A stretch of DNA of 64,000 nucleotides, taken from positions 30,657,140-30,721,139 of the forward strand of contig CM030833.1 of the NCBI GenBank assembly GCA_018105865.1. The letters run 5' to 3'. This document shows positions 1-10,314 of this stretch, one piece after another (within the stretch, counting starts at the first letter, position 1; each line of letters begins with the position of its first letter). Made by a program: the position numbers and the translations under genes. Below the pieces are notes generated by a model that was not told where the DNA came from, made no database searches, and saw only the letters and a program-made list of their open reading frames with translations. Origin of the DNA: Metaphire vulgaris (Eukaryota; Annelida; Clitellata; Crassiclitellata; Megascolecidae).

Positions 1-629
1 TTTCAGTCTCTAGTGCTTTTCAGTCTCTAGTGCTTTTCAGTCTCTAGTGCTTTTCAGTCTCTAGTGCTTTTCAGTCTCTAGTGCTTTTCAGTCTCTAGTG
101 CTTTTCAGTCTCTAGTGCTTTTCAGTCTCTAGTGCTTTTCAGTCTCTAGTGCTTTTCAGTCTCTAGTGCTTTTCAGTCTCTAGTGCTTTTCAGTCTCTAG
201 TGCTTTTCAGTCTCTAGTGCTTTTCAGTCTCTAGTGCTTTTCAGTCTCTAGTGCTTTTCAGTCTCTAGTGCTTTTCAGTCTCTAGTGCTTTTCAGTCTCT
301 AGTGCTTTTCAGTCTCTAGTGCTTTTCAGTCTCTAGTGCTTTTCAGTCTCTAGTGCTTTTCAGTCTCTAGTGCTTTTCAGTCTCTAGTGCTTTTCAGTCT
401 CTAGTGCTTTTCAGTCTCTAGTGCTTTTCAGTCTCTAGTGCTTTTCAGTCTCTAGTGCTTTTCAGTCTCTAGTGCTTTTCAGTCTCTAGTGCTTTTCAGA
501 CTCTAGTGCTTTTCAGTCTCTAGTGCTTTTCAGTCTCTAGTGCTTTTCAGTCTCTAGTGCTTTTCAGTCTCTAGTGCTTTTCAGTCTCTAGTGCTTTTCA
601 GTCTCTAGTGCTTTTCAGTCTCTAGTGCT
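1..629. repeat. 17-bp satellite array, 37 units, cut by window edge
   Basis: A head-to-tail array of the 17-bp unit TTTCAGTCTCTAGTGCT fills exactly 629 bases (37 units) and stops abruptly at 629/630. I found one substitution, at base 500 (T to A); all other units look identical, which suggests recent amplification or homogenisation. The array begins at the first base of the window, so its real size is unknown. It lies upstream of the partial glutathione transferase gene and may separate that gene from its first exon. Confidence 0.98.
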
Positions 630-898
630 GATGAAATTGATAATAATTAGTAATTGAAAAATTCAGTGATAGGTTTATATCATGTTCGTGCCCAGCAAGT
701 TATTATAGATCTTGGATTAAAATATTTGTGGCATTTACTTACTGGATGCTTGTCCAATAGCCATCACTTTAGGCATAGATTAATGCATTATTATCATTGG
801 ACCATAGAAATGAGTAGAATATAATTAAGGAAAATTATTGCTATTAATTTGATGATCTGACTTTCCATCTTGATTGGTTTGTTTACGTTGAAAGGCAG
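630..898. other. Unique AT-rich sequence, presumably GSTO intron
   Basis: This stretch joins the satellite to the first visible GSTO exon. It ends in an acceptor AG at 897-898. I saw no start codon that would give the missing GSTO N-terminus in frame, so it is most simply intron sequence. Confidence 0.5.
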
Positions 899-2688
899 CA
901 TTTTGGCACCGGCCACCTTCGACCTTTTGCGCCTCTACAGCATGAGGTTCTGTCCTTTCGCCCAAAGAACTCGACTGGTTTTGGCACACAAGAACATTCC
1001 GTAGGCCACAAGTTGTAGATTTCCTAATTGAAATCTATACATTTCAAAATTGCTAATTCTTATAAAAATTTTCATTTCTAAGGTTTTATGAAAGCATTCT
1101 GTTTGAGTAAAACACTGCAATGAGTTTCTCTTGTAGTTCTCCAGGAGCTCTTTAGTGTCTACAGTCTACCCCTCATTTGTTCAGAGCCGTAGCTAGGGGG
1201 CAAGCCGCCCCGGGCGCCAACCGGTGGGGGCGCATTTTGGATGTGAAAAAAATAAATAAAAAATAGCTCTGTGGAATAAATTTTTAAAAGGAAAAAGGTC
1301 ATCAGCCGAAAAATGGATAAGTAAGAGCTGTATGACGACTAAAAAAAAGAAAAAGGTCGCCAGCCCAAAAAATCAAAAAATGGATAAACAAACTGACGAC
1401 CAAAAAAAGGTCGCCACCGAAAATTAGGGGCGCAAAATATGAATCTTGCCCGGGCGCCGAAAACCCTATAGCTACGGCTCTGCATTTGTTATTTATATAG
1501 AGCATTTGGAAAATGCGTAGTCTGTCTATCCCAGAATGAGTATTGCATTCAGTTCAAAATCCAACGCGGGCATTTTTCGTCAGCAGCCCTGATTAGGAGA
1601 AATATAGAGAAAAGTGTAAAGTGACTGATTCGGTCGTCATTAATTGTTGTCATTACTTGTTTAAGAACAAATGATTATCTGGTAATGATTGCATTTGAAT
1701 CTATGAGACGTTGATGCTGATCATTGTGCATAGACATGAGGTCGTGAATGTAGACTTGAAGTATAAACCAACATGGTTCCTGGAGATGGCGCCATATGGA
1801 CTGGTTCCAGTGATCGAATACAAGGGCAGGGTCATTTACGAGTCCTCTATCTGTGATGAATTCCTTGAGGAGAGTTTCCCGGAGCCAAGACTTCTGCCGT
1901 CGTGTCCTTTTGAAAGGGCAAAGAGCAAAATGCTGATGCACGACTATGATAAAGTAACTTTGAGAATTGAATCTCTTGAAAATCAGTGCATGTAATTAAT
2001 AATTAATATTCATTTCATTGCAAACACTTGTGAAGTTGTGATCATGCAGAATTCAATGCAGTAAGAATACACAGGTTTAACAATTAAACGAAAATACATG
2101 TTCGTGTACTTAAACACTTATCCAATGAAATACTGACTTTTTTCTCAGAATCTTGTCCAGAGTTTCTATAAACTTTTGTCACGTGACCCAGAAAAGAAAG
2201 CAAAAGGTCTGATGTCCATAGCGGAAAAGCTGCAACAGTATGACTCCATCTTAAAACTACAGAAGACGAGTTTCTTTCAAGGTAGGTGAAAATGTGTCTA
2301 CAAATCGAAACGAATGATTTGATTGGTCACTTGATTTGAAATGTACAACTTTCACCCAGGTGATTGTTGATCTTTCATTTGTGGAGATATTTCCATTGTG
2401 CTGGAGTAACTAAAAATGTTGTTCCATGCAGGTGACACGTGTGGAATGGTCGACTTTCACTTCTGGCCGTGGTTTGAGCGATTTCCTTCCATCACCCAAC
2501 TGAGTGGAATTGAAATTCTTCCGTCGACCTCTCACCCGTCACTTCAGAAATGGATCAGAAACATGGAAAACCTTGAGGCGGTGAAGAAGACCAAGTACCC
2601 TGTAGAGTGGTACACGGAGTTCACAATGTCACTCGCTCAGAGAGAACCAAATTACGACATTGGACTTCAGGTCGAAGCAAGGCTGTAG
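899..2688 (+). CDS. GSTO: Omega-class glutathione S-transferase (5' partial)
   Basis: Four exons join in phase: 899-1000, 1734-1953, 2149-2281 and 2432-2688 (TAG stop). The product has the N-terminal thioredoxin-like domain with the omega signature RLYSMRFCPFAQRTRL. Its CPF cysteine is the omega-class catalytic residue, where most other classes use Tyr or Ser. GLVPVIEYKG and the YESSICDEFLEE helix follow, matching the glutathione-binding part of the fold. The last two exons carry the all-helical C-terminal domain, including MVDFHFWPWFERF. By family knowledge these cytosolic enzymes reduce dehydroascorbate and other thiol substrates. The first coding exon (roughly 10-25 residues including Met) is not seen; it lies in the satellite-flanked upstream DNA or before the window. 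Splice sites are GT-AG throughout. The intron at 1001-1733 carries a hAT-like MITE. Family assignment is very secure; the exact paralogue is not. Confidence 0.95.
1174..1490. mobile_element. hAT-like MITE with perfect 8-bp TSD
   Basis: The element runs 1182-1482 (301 bp). Its ends are inverted repeats, CAGAGCCGTAGCTAGGG on the left and the reverse complement of nearly the same sequence on the right (CCCTATAGCTACGGCTCTG). It is flanked by the direct repeat CATTTGTT at 1174-1181 and 1483-1490. Eight-base duplications and a CAG-type terminus are typical of hAT-superfamily non-autonomous elements. No transposase is encoded. It sits inside a GSTO intron. Confidence 0.9.
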
Positions 2689-3981
2689 ACGACTCTTCCC
2701 CAAGGACCCGTCTCCCTTTAATCACCCCAAATGTCTTTCGATCGTTTGCATTAATTTTACCTGTAAATATGTAAATCATCTTCCTGGAAACGTATGACTA
2801 TCAAGTAAACAGTGACTTATGTAAATCAAGGCAATGGATTATGGAAGTTGAAAGAGGCGCTGGAGTTCATCGCACAACCGGGTCAAAGCCCACATCGCCC
2901 AAGGCACGCGGAGCCCCCAAGGAGCCCTCGCCCTCGCCCTTGGAGACAATACCTAGTTGACGTAATCCTCACTGGAATAACGCCTCTCAGCGCAGAGTAA
3001 GTAAGCACGTCACTTAAAGTGCGGCCGAAACACACTTTCAATATCACAACCCAACGCCTCACGGTCGACGCTTACCTCTTATTAAGTTAGGCCTAATTGT
3101 GAAATCTTGAAGAACTACAATTCAAAGGGCAAAGAAATTGTCAGGGCACTTATCACACGTTCGTAACGATTCGCTAGGTGTCGCTAGTACCATACAAATT
3201 AAGAATTTCCACACTGAGTTAAAACTTTTAAATAATTATTTTGGAAATTGCATGGAATTCCATTATTATAAATACATCGAATGAGTGCAGTGCGACTGAT
3301 TTCGCACTCCAGTCAGCCAATTCAGTCGGTCAACTAATTAATTAGGCATAGAGGCTTACAGCATCAGCTGATGGGGCTCTAAAACCAAACGGAATAGGAA
3401 GCAAGCATAGAAGTGAAATTGGGAACAACCAACGTGCATCATAAGCTTAAGCCGATGGGCCGATCGAAGCAACTGCACTTTTACCAGTGGCGTAGCCAGG
3501 GTTCCGGAACAGGGAGCCGGGGGGCGGCGGCACGTCGACATTTTCGGACAAAAGTGTCCGACGAGCAAATATCGTCGCAAGGAGTTCTCCCCACATTCAC
3601 CTTTTCCTCTTCGATCGTAGGCCAGCTACCTACCAGCTAAAATTTAAAAATTGTCAACGGTTTTGCGCAAATCTCACGACCGGTCTCATCCTAAATAGGA
3701 CTAGGCGTGCCCGTCGAGAGGAATTCCGGACCCGAGGACAGAGCAGGTGCGGGCCCCTAAAAAGTTTCAAAGTTTTAATTTTCTTGAAAGTTTGTCCTCA
3801 AAAATTTCATAAGTTTTAAAAAATAAAGACATCAAATATTAAAAAGTGACGAATCTCTGCCGTCTCCACCACACACCTCTGCCATTTTTCCATAAGTCAC
3901 GTGCCGGTGTGATTGAGTCAGATTTACTTATGGGTCACGTGACAACTAGGCGCGAAAATGTAAAGAGGTTTACAGTCGCAG

Positions 3982-3982
<1 letters not shown>

Positions 3983-4042
<60 letters not shown>
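3983..4042. repeat. (TA)n microsatellite
   Basis: About 30 alternating TA units in intergenic DNA. Confidence 0.95.
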
Positions 4043-4046
<4 letters not shown>

Positions 4047-5860
4047 CTGGATTAAGACAACTAACGCTCTAACTGCTTGTAAATTCTGTAAAATCTTTCT
4101 CCGGACAGAGAACTCGAAATTTCAGACGATTCTGTCAACGAGTTTCGCAAAAATCAGAGGAAAAGAGGATTAATTATTATCATATTCTGCGGTTCAGAGT
4201 GAGCGATATTCGAGGAAGGAGGTTCGGGGTGAGCGATATTTGTGGAAGACGACGCACCTCGTAGAGACCGCTTCGACGTCAGCTTCCGGCTGATTATAAA
4301 CGATTCATTGATTGGGAATGAGTACAGAAGGCAATGATAAAGCGCCAATCGTCTTCCGTTGGACATTTCACCGACGCCATATTCTATTGGCCGCTTCCGG
4401 CGAAGGGTAAACAAGCTCACTAAGCGATGAAGAGGCACTCGGAGGCAAGGCGGTGGCGCCCTCTGGCGAACGACGGTGGCGTCGATTCCGCGAATAATTT
4501 CCAAAGTCGATGACAAGGCAAATAAAGGTGTTGCATAAGACATTAAGCATTGACGCGTTCAGGACATTCGGACAGAAGTGCTGGACGATCAATGCTTCGA
4601 AGCGGAGGAGTTTTAATCGCAGGACCGCTCCTTTGGCCCCATCTGGCCGTCTGGCCTGACCGTAGACAAGCTGGACAACATATCACAGCTATTTTTAAAT
4701 CTTTATCTACTCGATAACGTATTTACTGTCGCCATCGTCCACAATCTAATCTTGAGGCATTCGTCAACAGTGACGTATTATTCAGAATTTGATTTGTCTA
4801 AATTAGAAAAATATTTTTTTCGAAAAAATTGAAATACTTTCCGATTTCGGATTCACAAATGTAGCATTCTAAAGTCGAATCAATTAGGTTTGATGAGACT
4901 AATAATAATTAATCAGTGGAAAATATTAAAGCAATCATTCTGAAGGCAGTTTTTCTAGCAGCAGCGTTTCTAAAAATGTCTTCTCTATTTTTGCGTTTCC
5001 CTCATGCATTGCCGGTAAGTGTAACGGAAGTATATTTTCAGTAGATCTACTGGAATCCCGGTGACCTTCTATCTGAATCGTCTTTCTCCTTCAATGTGAA
5101 GCCTTGCTTTTGTTCTTCTCGTTGATTAATCTCGTCTTCTCTGCAGATAATTATGTGAAGCGGCATGGATATATTAGATTTGCTTACTTACTCGCTGTTT
5201 GTAAGCGTCTTTTGTGATATGCAGAAGCGTGGACACCGAGGATTCCGTCTGTGAGTGTGGATGCTGTGAAAATGCGCGATGAAAACTGCACTTTCTGGCT
5301 TATCATCTTCAATGCTTTCTTCAACGCAAACTCTTCTGAGTGTGAATGACAGCAATTGAGGCGCAGAGTTCTAATGCGGGATCCGATTCTGGTGGTGGTT
5401 GTACCCGCCTTCCTCCTCCTCCTCTTCCTCCTCCTACTACTCCTCTTCCATCATACCCAACAAGTCGTTGAGAGATGAGGAAATTGATAAAGGGAATCGC
5501 CTGACTCCTCTCTTTTGTCCTCGGAATTAAATTTGGAGTCGGACATTAGTCGTCAGTGGGCGCTTTATTTCCGGTCCTGCTAAGACCCAATCGACGCTTT
5601 TGCATTGAGCGCCTCCGTGATTACCAGTGTCGTTGGCAGATGACGCGTTGAGTGGCTCCCTCGCCTCCCTCGCCTCCCTCGCCTCCCTCTCCTCCATCTC
5701 TTCCCTCTCCAGCCGCCAATCGTCCCTTTCAGACGACGAAAAATTATGAGAAGACGCCCTCTTCGCAAATACCTCAAAGATTCGAAGAAAAAGAGAAGAC
5801 GAATCAGAGTCACGTCGACTGACGGAACAATTAATAAGAACATTCGCAAGGGTAGGCATT

Positions 5861-6053
<193 letters not shown>

Positions 6054-6118
6054 ATCTTCACGTAGATCGAAATACACCATGGAGGGCGCCACAAGCCAAA
6101 TATTGGGTGGGCCAACAT

Positions 6119-6553
6119 GGCCTGTTTGAAATTGGACAATGCAAGGACTAGTGCTACAGTAGGCTATAGATATGCAAAAATTCAGAAGAGTGATGAAACG
6201 AATTAAAACCACATATTCTTGTGTCCCCATCTTTGCTGTGTCAAACCGTACTAGAATTGTCAATATATTCTGTCTCAATTTTTCTAGAGCTTTCGAAATG
6301 CCACGAAAAATAATGAGCCATTTGAAAAGGACACTATACAAAGTCTTTCAGAAATCTATTCTCTGTCAAATGTCTAAAAAATCAATCGAGAGATAAGATG
6401 GCGCTTAAGAGAGCTGGTTTCTTCTATTACAGGTTTTATAGACCACAAAAATATTATAAAATTGATACCCTGTTTGAAATTGGACAATGCTAGTGCTACA
6501 GTAGGCTATAGATATGCAAAAATTCAGAAGAGTGATGAAACGAATTAAAACCA
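6119..6553 (+). repeat. Direct duplication of about 90 bp, 350 bp apart
   Basis: The block at about 6119-6211 (from CCTGTTTGAAATTGGACAAT to GAATTAAAACCA) recurs at about 6468-6553. The copies are nearly identical; the first has a 7-base insert (AAGGACT) next to CTAGTGCT. The text between the copies is unrelated. No terminal inverted repeats were noticed, so it may be a local duplication or two copies of one dispersed repeat. Confidence 0.85.
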
Positions 6554-6664
6554 TTTGAAATGCCCGGGGGCTGTCCTGACGCCCCCACCCCACCCCCAAT
6601 CACCACTAACGATGGCAACGCTCCAGACCCTTAGAACCTCCTCTTCTCAGGTGTACGATTGCCG

Positions 6665-6770
6665 TCCAATGAAAACGCTCGGGACCGATGACGTCATCGC
6701 CCCGAGCAGACGTTCAAGACGAGGCAAACGCAGACGACCGATCGCCTCTTGACGGACACGTCTATAAATA
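6665..6770 (+). promoter_or_regulatory. CCAAT / CRE / TATA promoter cluster upstream of decarboxylase
   Basis: A CCAAT box (6665-6669), a perfect palindromic CRE TGACGTCA (6689-6696) and a TATAAATA box (6763-6770) occur in the usual order and spacing on the plus strand. A start site would be expected near 6793. A strong donor (CAG|GTGAGT) at 7149 could end a non-coding first exon of the decarboxylase, with the acceptor at 9853-9855 (CTTTCAG) just before its ATG. CREB-responsive control of a biogenic-amine enzyme is plausible, but the link over 3 kb is inferred. Confidence 0.5.
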
Positions 6771-7028
6771 GACCCAGCAAAGAAGAAGGTAAGGCGTTAG
6801 GTGCGCTGGTCAGACAGAAAAGACGTCTCGTCTGATCGGAGTCGTTCATTTTGTGCTTTCTGATATTTGTAAAAGCAAAGAAACGATTCTTTGAATCAGA
6901 CTTCGAAATAGGCGTGCGCTATAGAAGTGGAACTGATTTGTTGACCTCTTGACCTTTTGTTCGGTTTAAATGAGAGAATGAGAAACTGAAAAATCCTGGA
7001 TTCAAATTCATCGTTTGAATTTCGTAAA

Positions 7029-7029
7029 G

Positions 7030-7064
<35 letters not shown>
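7029..7064 (+). repeat. (CAG)n tract in putative 5' UTR exon
   Basis: About a dozen CAG trinucleotides, within the transcript region predicted between the TATA box at 6763 and the donor at 7149. It would be non-coding in that model. Confidence 0.85.
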
Positions 7065-7065
<1 letters not shown>

Positions 7066-7851
7066 GCACCCAAACAGACAGCGTTTCCTGCGCCTGCGTT
7101 TAGTATTTATGCCTAAAGCCCCGAACGCGAAGAGTTCAACGTCTCAGGTGAGTTGCATTCTGTTTAAAAAATCTGTTTCGGTGGTTTTAAAAAAAGCTGC
7201 ATTCAAATTCGACAAATCGATTTCTCAAAAAAATTGTCGACCTCCTTGGGTTGGAACTTGGATTCACACAGCGAGACTTTGCACTTCCCAACAGATCAGA
7301 CCCTGGTTAAACGTCACATTAAAGCGATCGCTAAAATGAAATTACGCACATGATGACTGTTCCAATGGAGTTCCACTTAAACTGGTTTTCCGTATTAAGA
7401 TGATCTTTCTTAGAAATAGGAATAAAAACTATTCTACAGATTGTCTACGGAAAAGTGAAGCCATGTAAAATAATTACTGTTATTGACCTTGATTTGACCT
7501 TGAATAAAATCAAGGTCGTCTGAATAATTTGACAGGCGCTTAGACAATGTACTCATATAGGCTAGTGGCGTAGCATTGCTGCTGCTAGGGACGCTGGTTC
7601 GGTCGTCACACTGGGGCACGAGAGCGTCGAATGAACATATAGAGTAGCAGCACAGTGGTTAAGTGGTTAAGTGGGGGTGGGGGTCTTTCCAGCAGTAGCA
7701 GCAGCAATTGACATTCCATACCCACGTGACCCCGCATAATTTAAAACAGCAAAAGCACCGTGACACTTTTTAGAGTCCACGACACGCGTTCGTTTATATC
7801 GAATCATAAAAGTCATTTCGCGTTTTACATTAACGATGTCAAAACACACAG

Positions 7852-8221
7852 ACTATATACAGTGATGCTAACAAGGACCGACCCCCCAAGGACGAGGATA
7901 AGGACAAGGACCGAACCCCCAAGGACGAGGATAAGGACGAGGACCGACCCTCCAAGGACGAGGACAAGGACGAGGACTTACCCCGCAAGCACAAGGATCA
8001 CAAGGACTGACCCCCAAGGACAAGGATCAAGGACAAAGACCAACCTCTGTCAGACAAAAAAGTCAGATAGGAAAAAACCAAACACAATTTCATTTCGAAT
8101 CACAAAATTAGAAAAGCAAATTTTAAAAAAACATAATGTAGTCAACAGCAATGCTGCATTTCAAATGCGCCTTTGACTTTAGGCACCTAGCTATGTTACT
8201 GCGCTTAAGAAATTGTCAAGT

Positions 8222-8269
<48 letters not shown>

Positions 8270-8746
8270 GAAAAAGTGTTTCCAGCAGCTGATCAGTCAT
8301 GCACACACGGTGAGGTCTAATTATGAGACCATTTTGCGAAAACACTCGTTCAACTGGAGCCGACGTCGCAGGGAAACAAATAATTCTGCTAAAGAATCAA
8401 CTCTTCAACTGGTATTATAAAGGAAACAATGACTAAACATTTTAGTTAGAGTAACTCAAAGCAAGTATGTAGTCTAAATATAAATCCACAACTACTCTTA
8501 CCTTGGAACATAATTATCAGTAGGCCCTACAATTGAATGAAAATGGTATACAAGTAATTTGGTCCTTATAAGGACTTTTCAAGGACTAAGTTACAAGGAC
8601 CAGGACAAGGACCGATCTGCAAGGACGAGGATAAGGACGAGGACTGACTCCCCAAGGACGAGGACAAGGACAAGGACTTCAAATTGGTCCTTAAGGAGTC
8701 CTTAAGGACAAGGACCAGGACAAGGATTAACATCACTGACTATATA
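7852..8746. mobile_element. hAT-like non-autonomous element with AAGGAC repeats
   Basis: The element runs 7860-8738. Its tips are CAGTGATG and CATCACTG, and a perfect 8-bp duplication ACTATATA flanks it (7852-7859 and 8739-8746). Most of the interior consists of degenerate AAGGACGAGG/AAGGACAAGG hexamer-like repeats at 7875-8040 and 8575-8715. Between these lies a retrotransposon-like tail (8162-8268) ending in (AAT)n, probably a nested insertion. No transposase. It lies in the proposed 5' UTR intron of the decarboxylase. Confidence 0.85.
8162..8268 (+). mobile_element. LINE-like 3' tail ending in (AAT)n
   Basis: The segment GCGCTTAAGAAATTGTCAAG followed by an AAT array matches tails at 59395-59470 and 41836-41947. 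The 59.4-kb copy directly follows a decayed reverse-transcriptase C-terminus, so this is best read as the 3' end of a strongly 5'-truncated non-LTR retrotransposon. Confidence 0.6.
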
Positions 8747-8947
8747 TAGACTATATATAGAGACTACAGTCACATTTCGTCTCGTTCAAAAGCACGATCT
8801 CAAGAAGCAAAAAGTCAACATACTGTGAACTTCTATAGCGCCTTCAGCTGTGCCTCAGTCGATGAAAGAACAGCCTAAAACTCATAATACGAGAAAATGA
8901 CTTCACAGATAGTGATCTTGCTGAACCCACAATTTCTTATTCCTGCG

Positions 8948-9226
8948 CAGTGACGTAGCCAGGATTTCCCGAAGGGGAGTTGTGATTCTAAACTTCAAAA
9001 AATCCTGACAAGCAGAAAAATCGTCAACCATTATTTTGCTTGATTAAGTGTGTCGGTTGTGATACAGCTATATATGAGTGCGCGGACAGCCTCTGTACAA
9101 TTATATTCTTTTATGCTTCTGTTTTTATTTTTTGATACCTTAAGCACGAGTTTGGCGCCCTTCCACCCACGGGGTGGGGTGAGGGGTGGGGTATAAACCC
9201 CAAATCTCTTCTTGGCTACGCCACTG
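8948..9226. mobile_element. MITE with CAGTGRCGTAGCC ends
   Basis: The left end CAGTGACGTAGCCAGG and right end TTGGCTACGCCACTG are inverted repeats. Candidate target duplications TTCCTGCG and TTCCAGTG match at 6 of 8 bases. The first 170 bases are shared with the truncated copy at 16512-16675, proving a dispersed family. A second element starts 4 bp after its right end. Confidence 0.8.
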
Positions 9227-9229
9227 TTC

Positions 9230-9545
9230 CAGTGGTTCTCAAATTGAGGTCTGGGGTCCCATAGGGGACCGCAAAGGGATTACTTCCTCAAGATATCTCA
9301 CCAACAATCTCAGAACACAAAACACTGCATGATGGCTCTAAGAGTTCTCATTACATTTGAATATAAATTTGATGACCAAGATTTCCAATATTGTGATTAA
9401 ATAATCGATTGACAAAACAAGTAGGCTAAGCCTACGTGTTAATTACAGTTAATTTGAAATCCAAATATTATAATGTCCGCGAGTCATCGCAGAAATTTCT
9501 TAGGGATTACCAACGCAAAAATCATAAAAGATTGAGAACCGCTCT
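9230..9545. mobile_element. hAT-Charlie-like MITE, copy 1
   Basis: It begins CAGTGGTTCTCAAA and ends with the inverted GAGAACCGCT sequence. The interior closely matches the element at 19067-19406 (shared CTCAAGATATCTCACCAAC and ATGGCTCTAAGAG segments). CAGTGGTTCTCAA ends are characteristic of hAT non-autonomous elements. The target duplication is not clear. Confidence 0.8.
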
Positions 9546-9863
9546 CTTATTCGAATTCTAATTAAACAAGACGTTTTTCAAATCCAGCCTTACTGTATAA
9601 TATTAGGAGCGTGACTTGGACACATACATCTTGAACTTGCGCATGGTTCACCCTTACAAAAGGGCTAACCCCAGTTAATTGAAATCCACTGGCGTAACTT
9701 CTGCGCTTTCAATCGTTGGAACCAAAACCCAATTGTATTTTCTCAGATCTGCCAAACCTTGATCTACTTTTGCAGTTCACTGTGTTTGGCATTTTCTAAT
9801 AGAACGATAGAGAAAGACTTCTTCATCCTCGAATCCGTTGACTTTATGCTTTCAGTTCTTGAA

Positions 9864-10259
9864 ATGGATGTAAACGATTTTCGAAAATGCGGAAAACAGA
9901 TGGTGGACTACATCGCAGATTACCTGGAAACGATCAAAACCCGCCGAGTTCTACCTGAAGTGCAGCCAGGATACCTGCGGGACATGCTCCCGAATCAGGC
10001 GCCGAGGAAGGCAGAGGACTGGAGTGTGGTAATGAAAGACATCGAAAGGGCAATCATGCCGGGGGCAAGTCACGGCCGATGCTGGAGCTACATAAAGTCA
10101 TTAAACACTTCTTTAGATCAGTCGTTGCTCTCGATCCAGCTGATCGCTTGTCAGAGGGAAACTCTAAAAGAGGGCAGGGACGACCCAGTTGGGGTCGGCG
10201 GCAGTACGATGGGGTCTCTTTTACCTCATACTCACCAGTCACCAAGGATCTTCAATTTC

Positions 10260-10314
<55 letters not shown>

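Noticed and set aside
1..629. CRISPR-like array
   Set aside because: Units are contiguous with no spacers, and the context is a eukaryotic genome; it is a satellite.
4154..4592. 129- and 74-codon minus-strand frames
   Set aside because: They overlap each other in different frames, contain a duplicated GAGCGATATT segment and match no family; the region looks more like promoter or repeat DNA.
4977..5160. Possible first exon MSSLFLRFPHALP with donor GTAAGT
   Set aside because: Splicing to the next good acceptor (about 5144) hits a stop after three codons.
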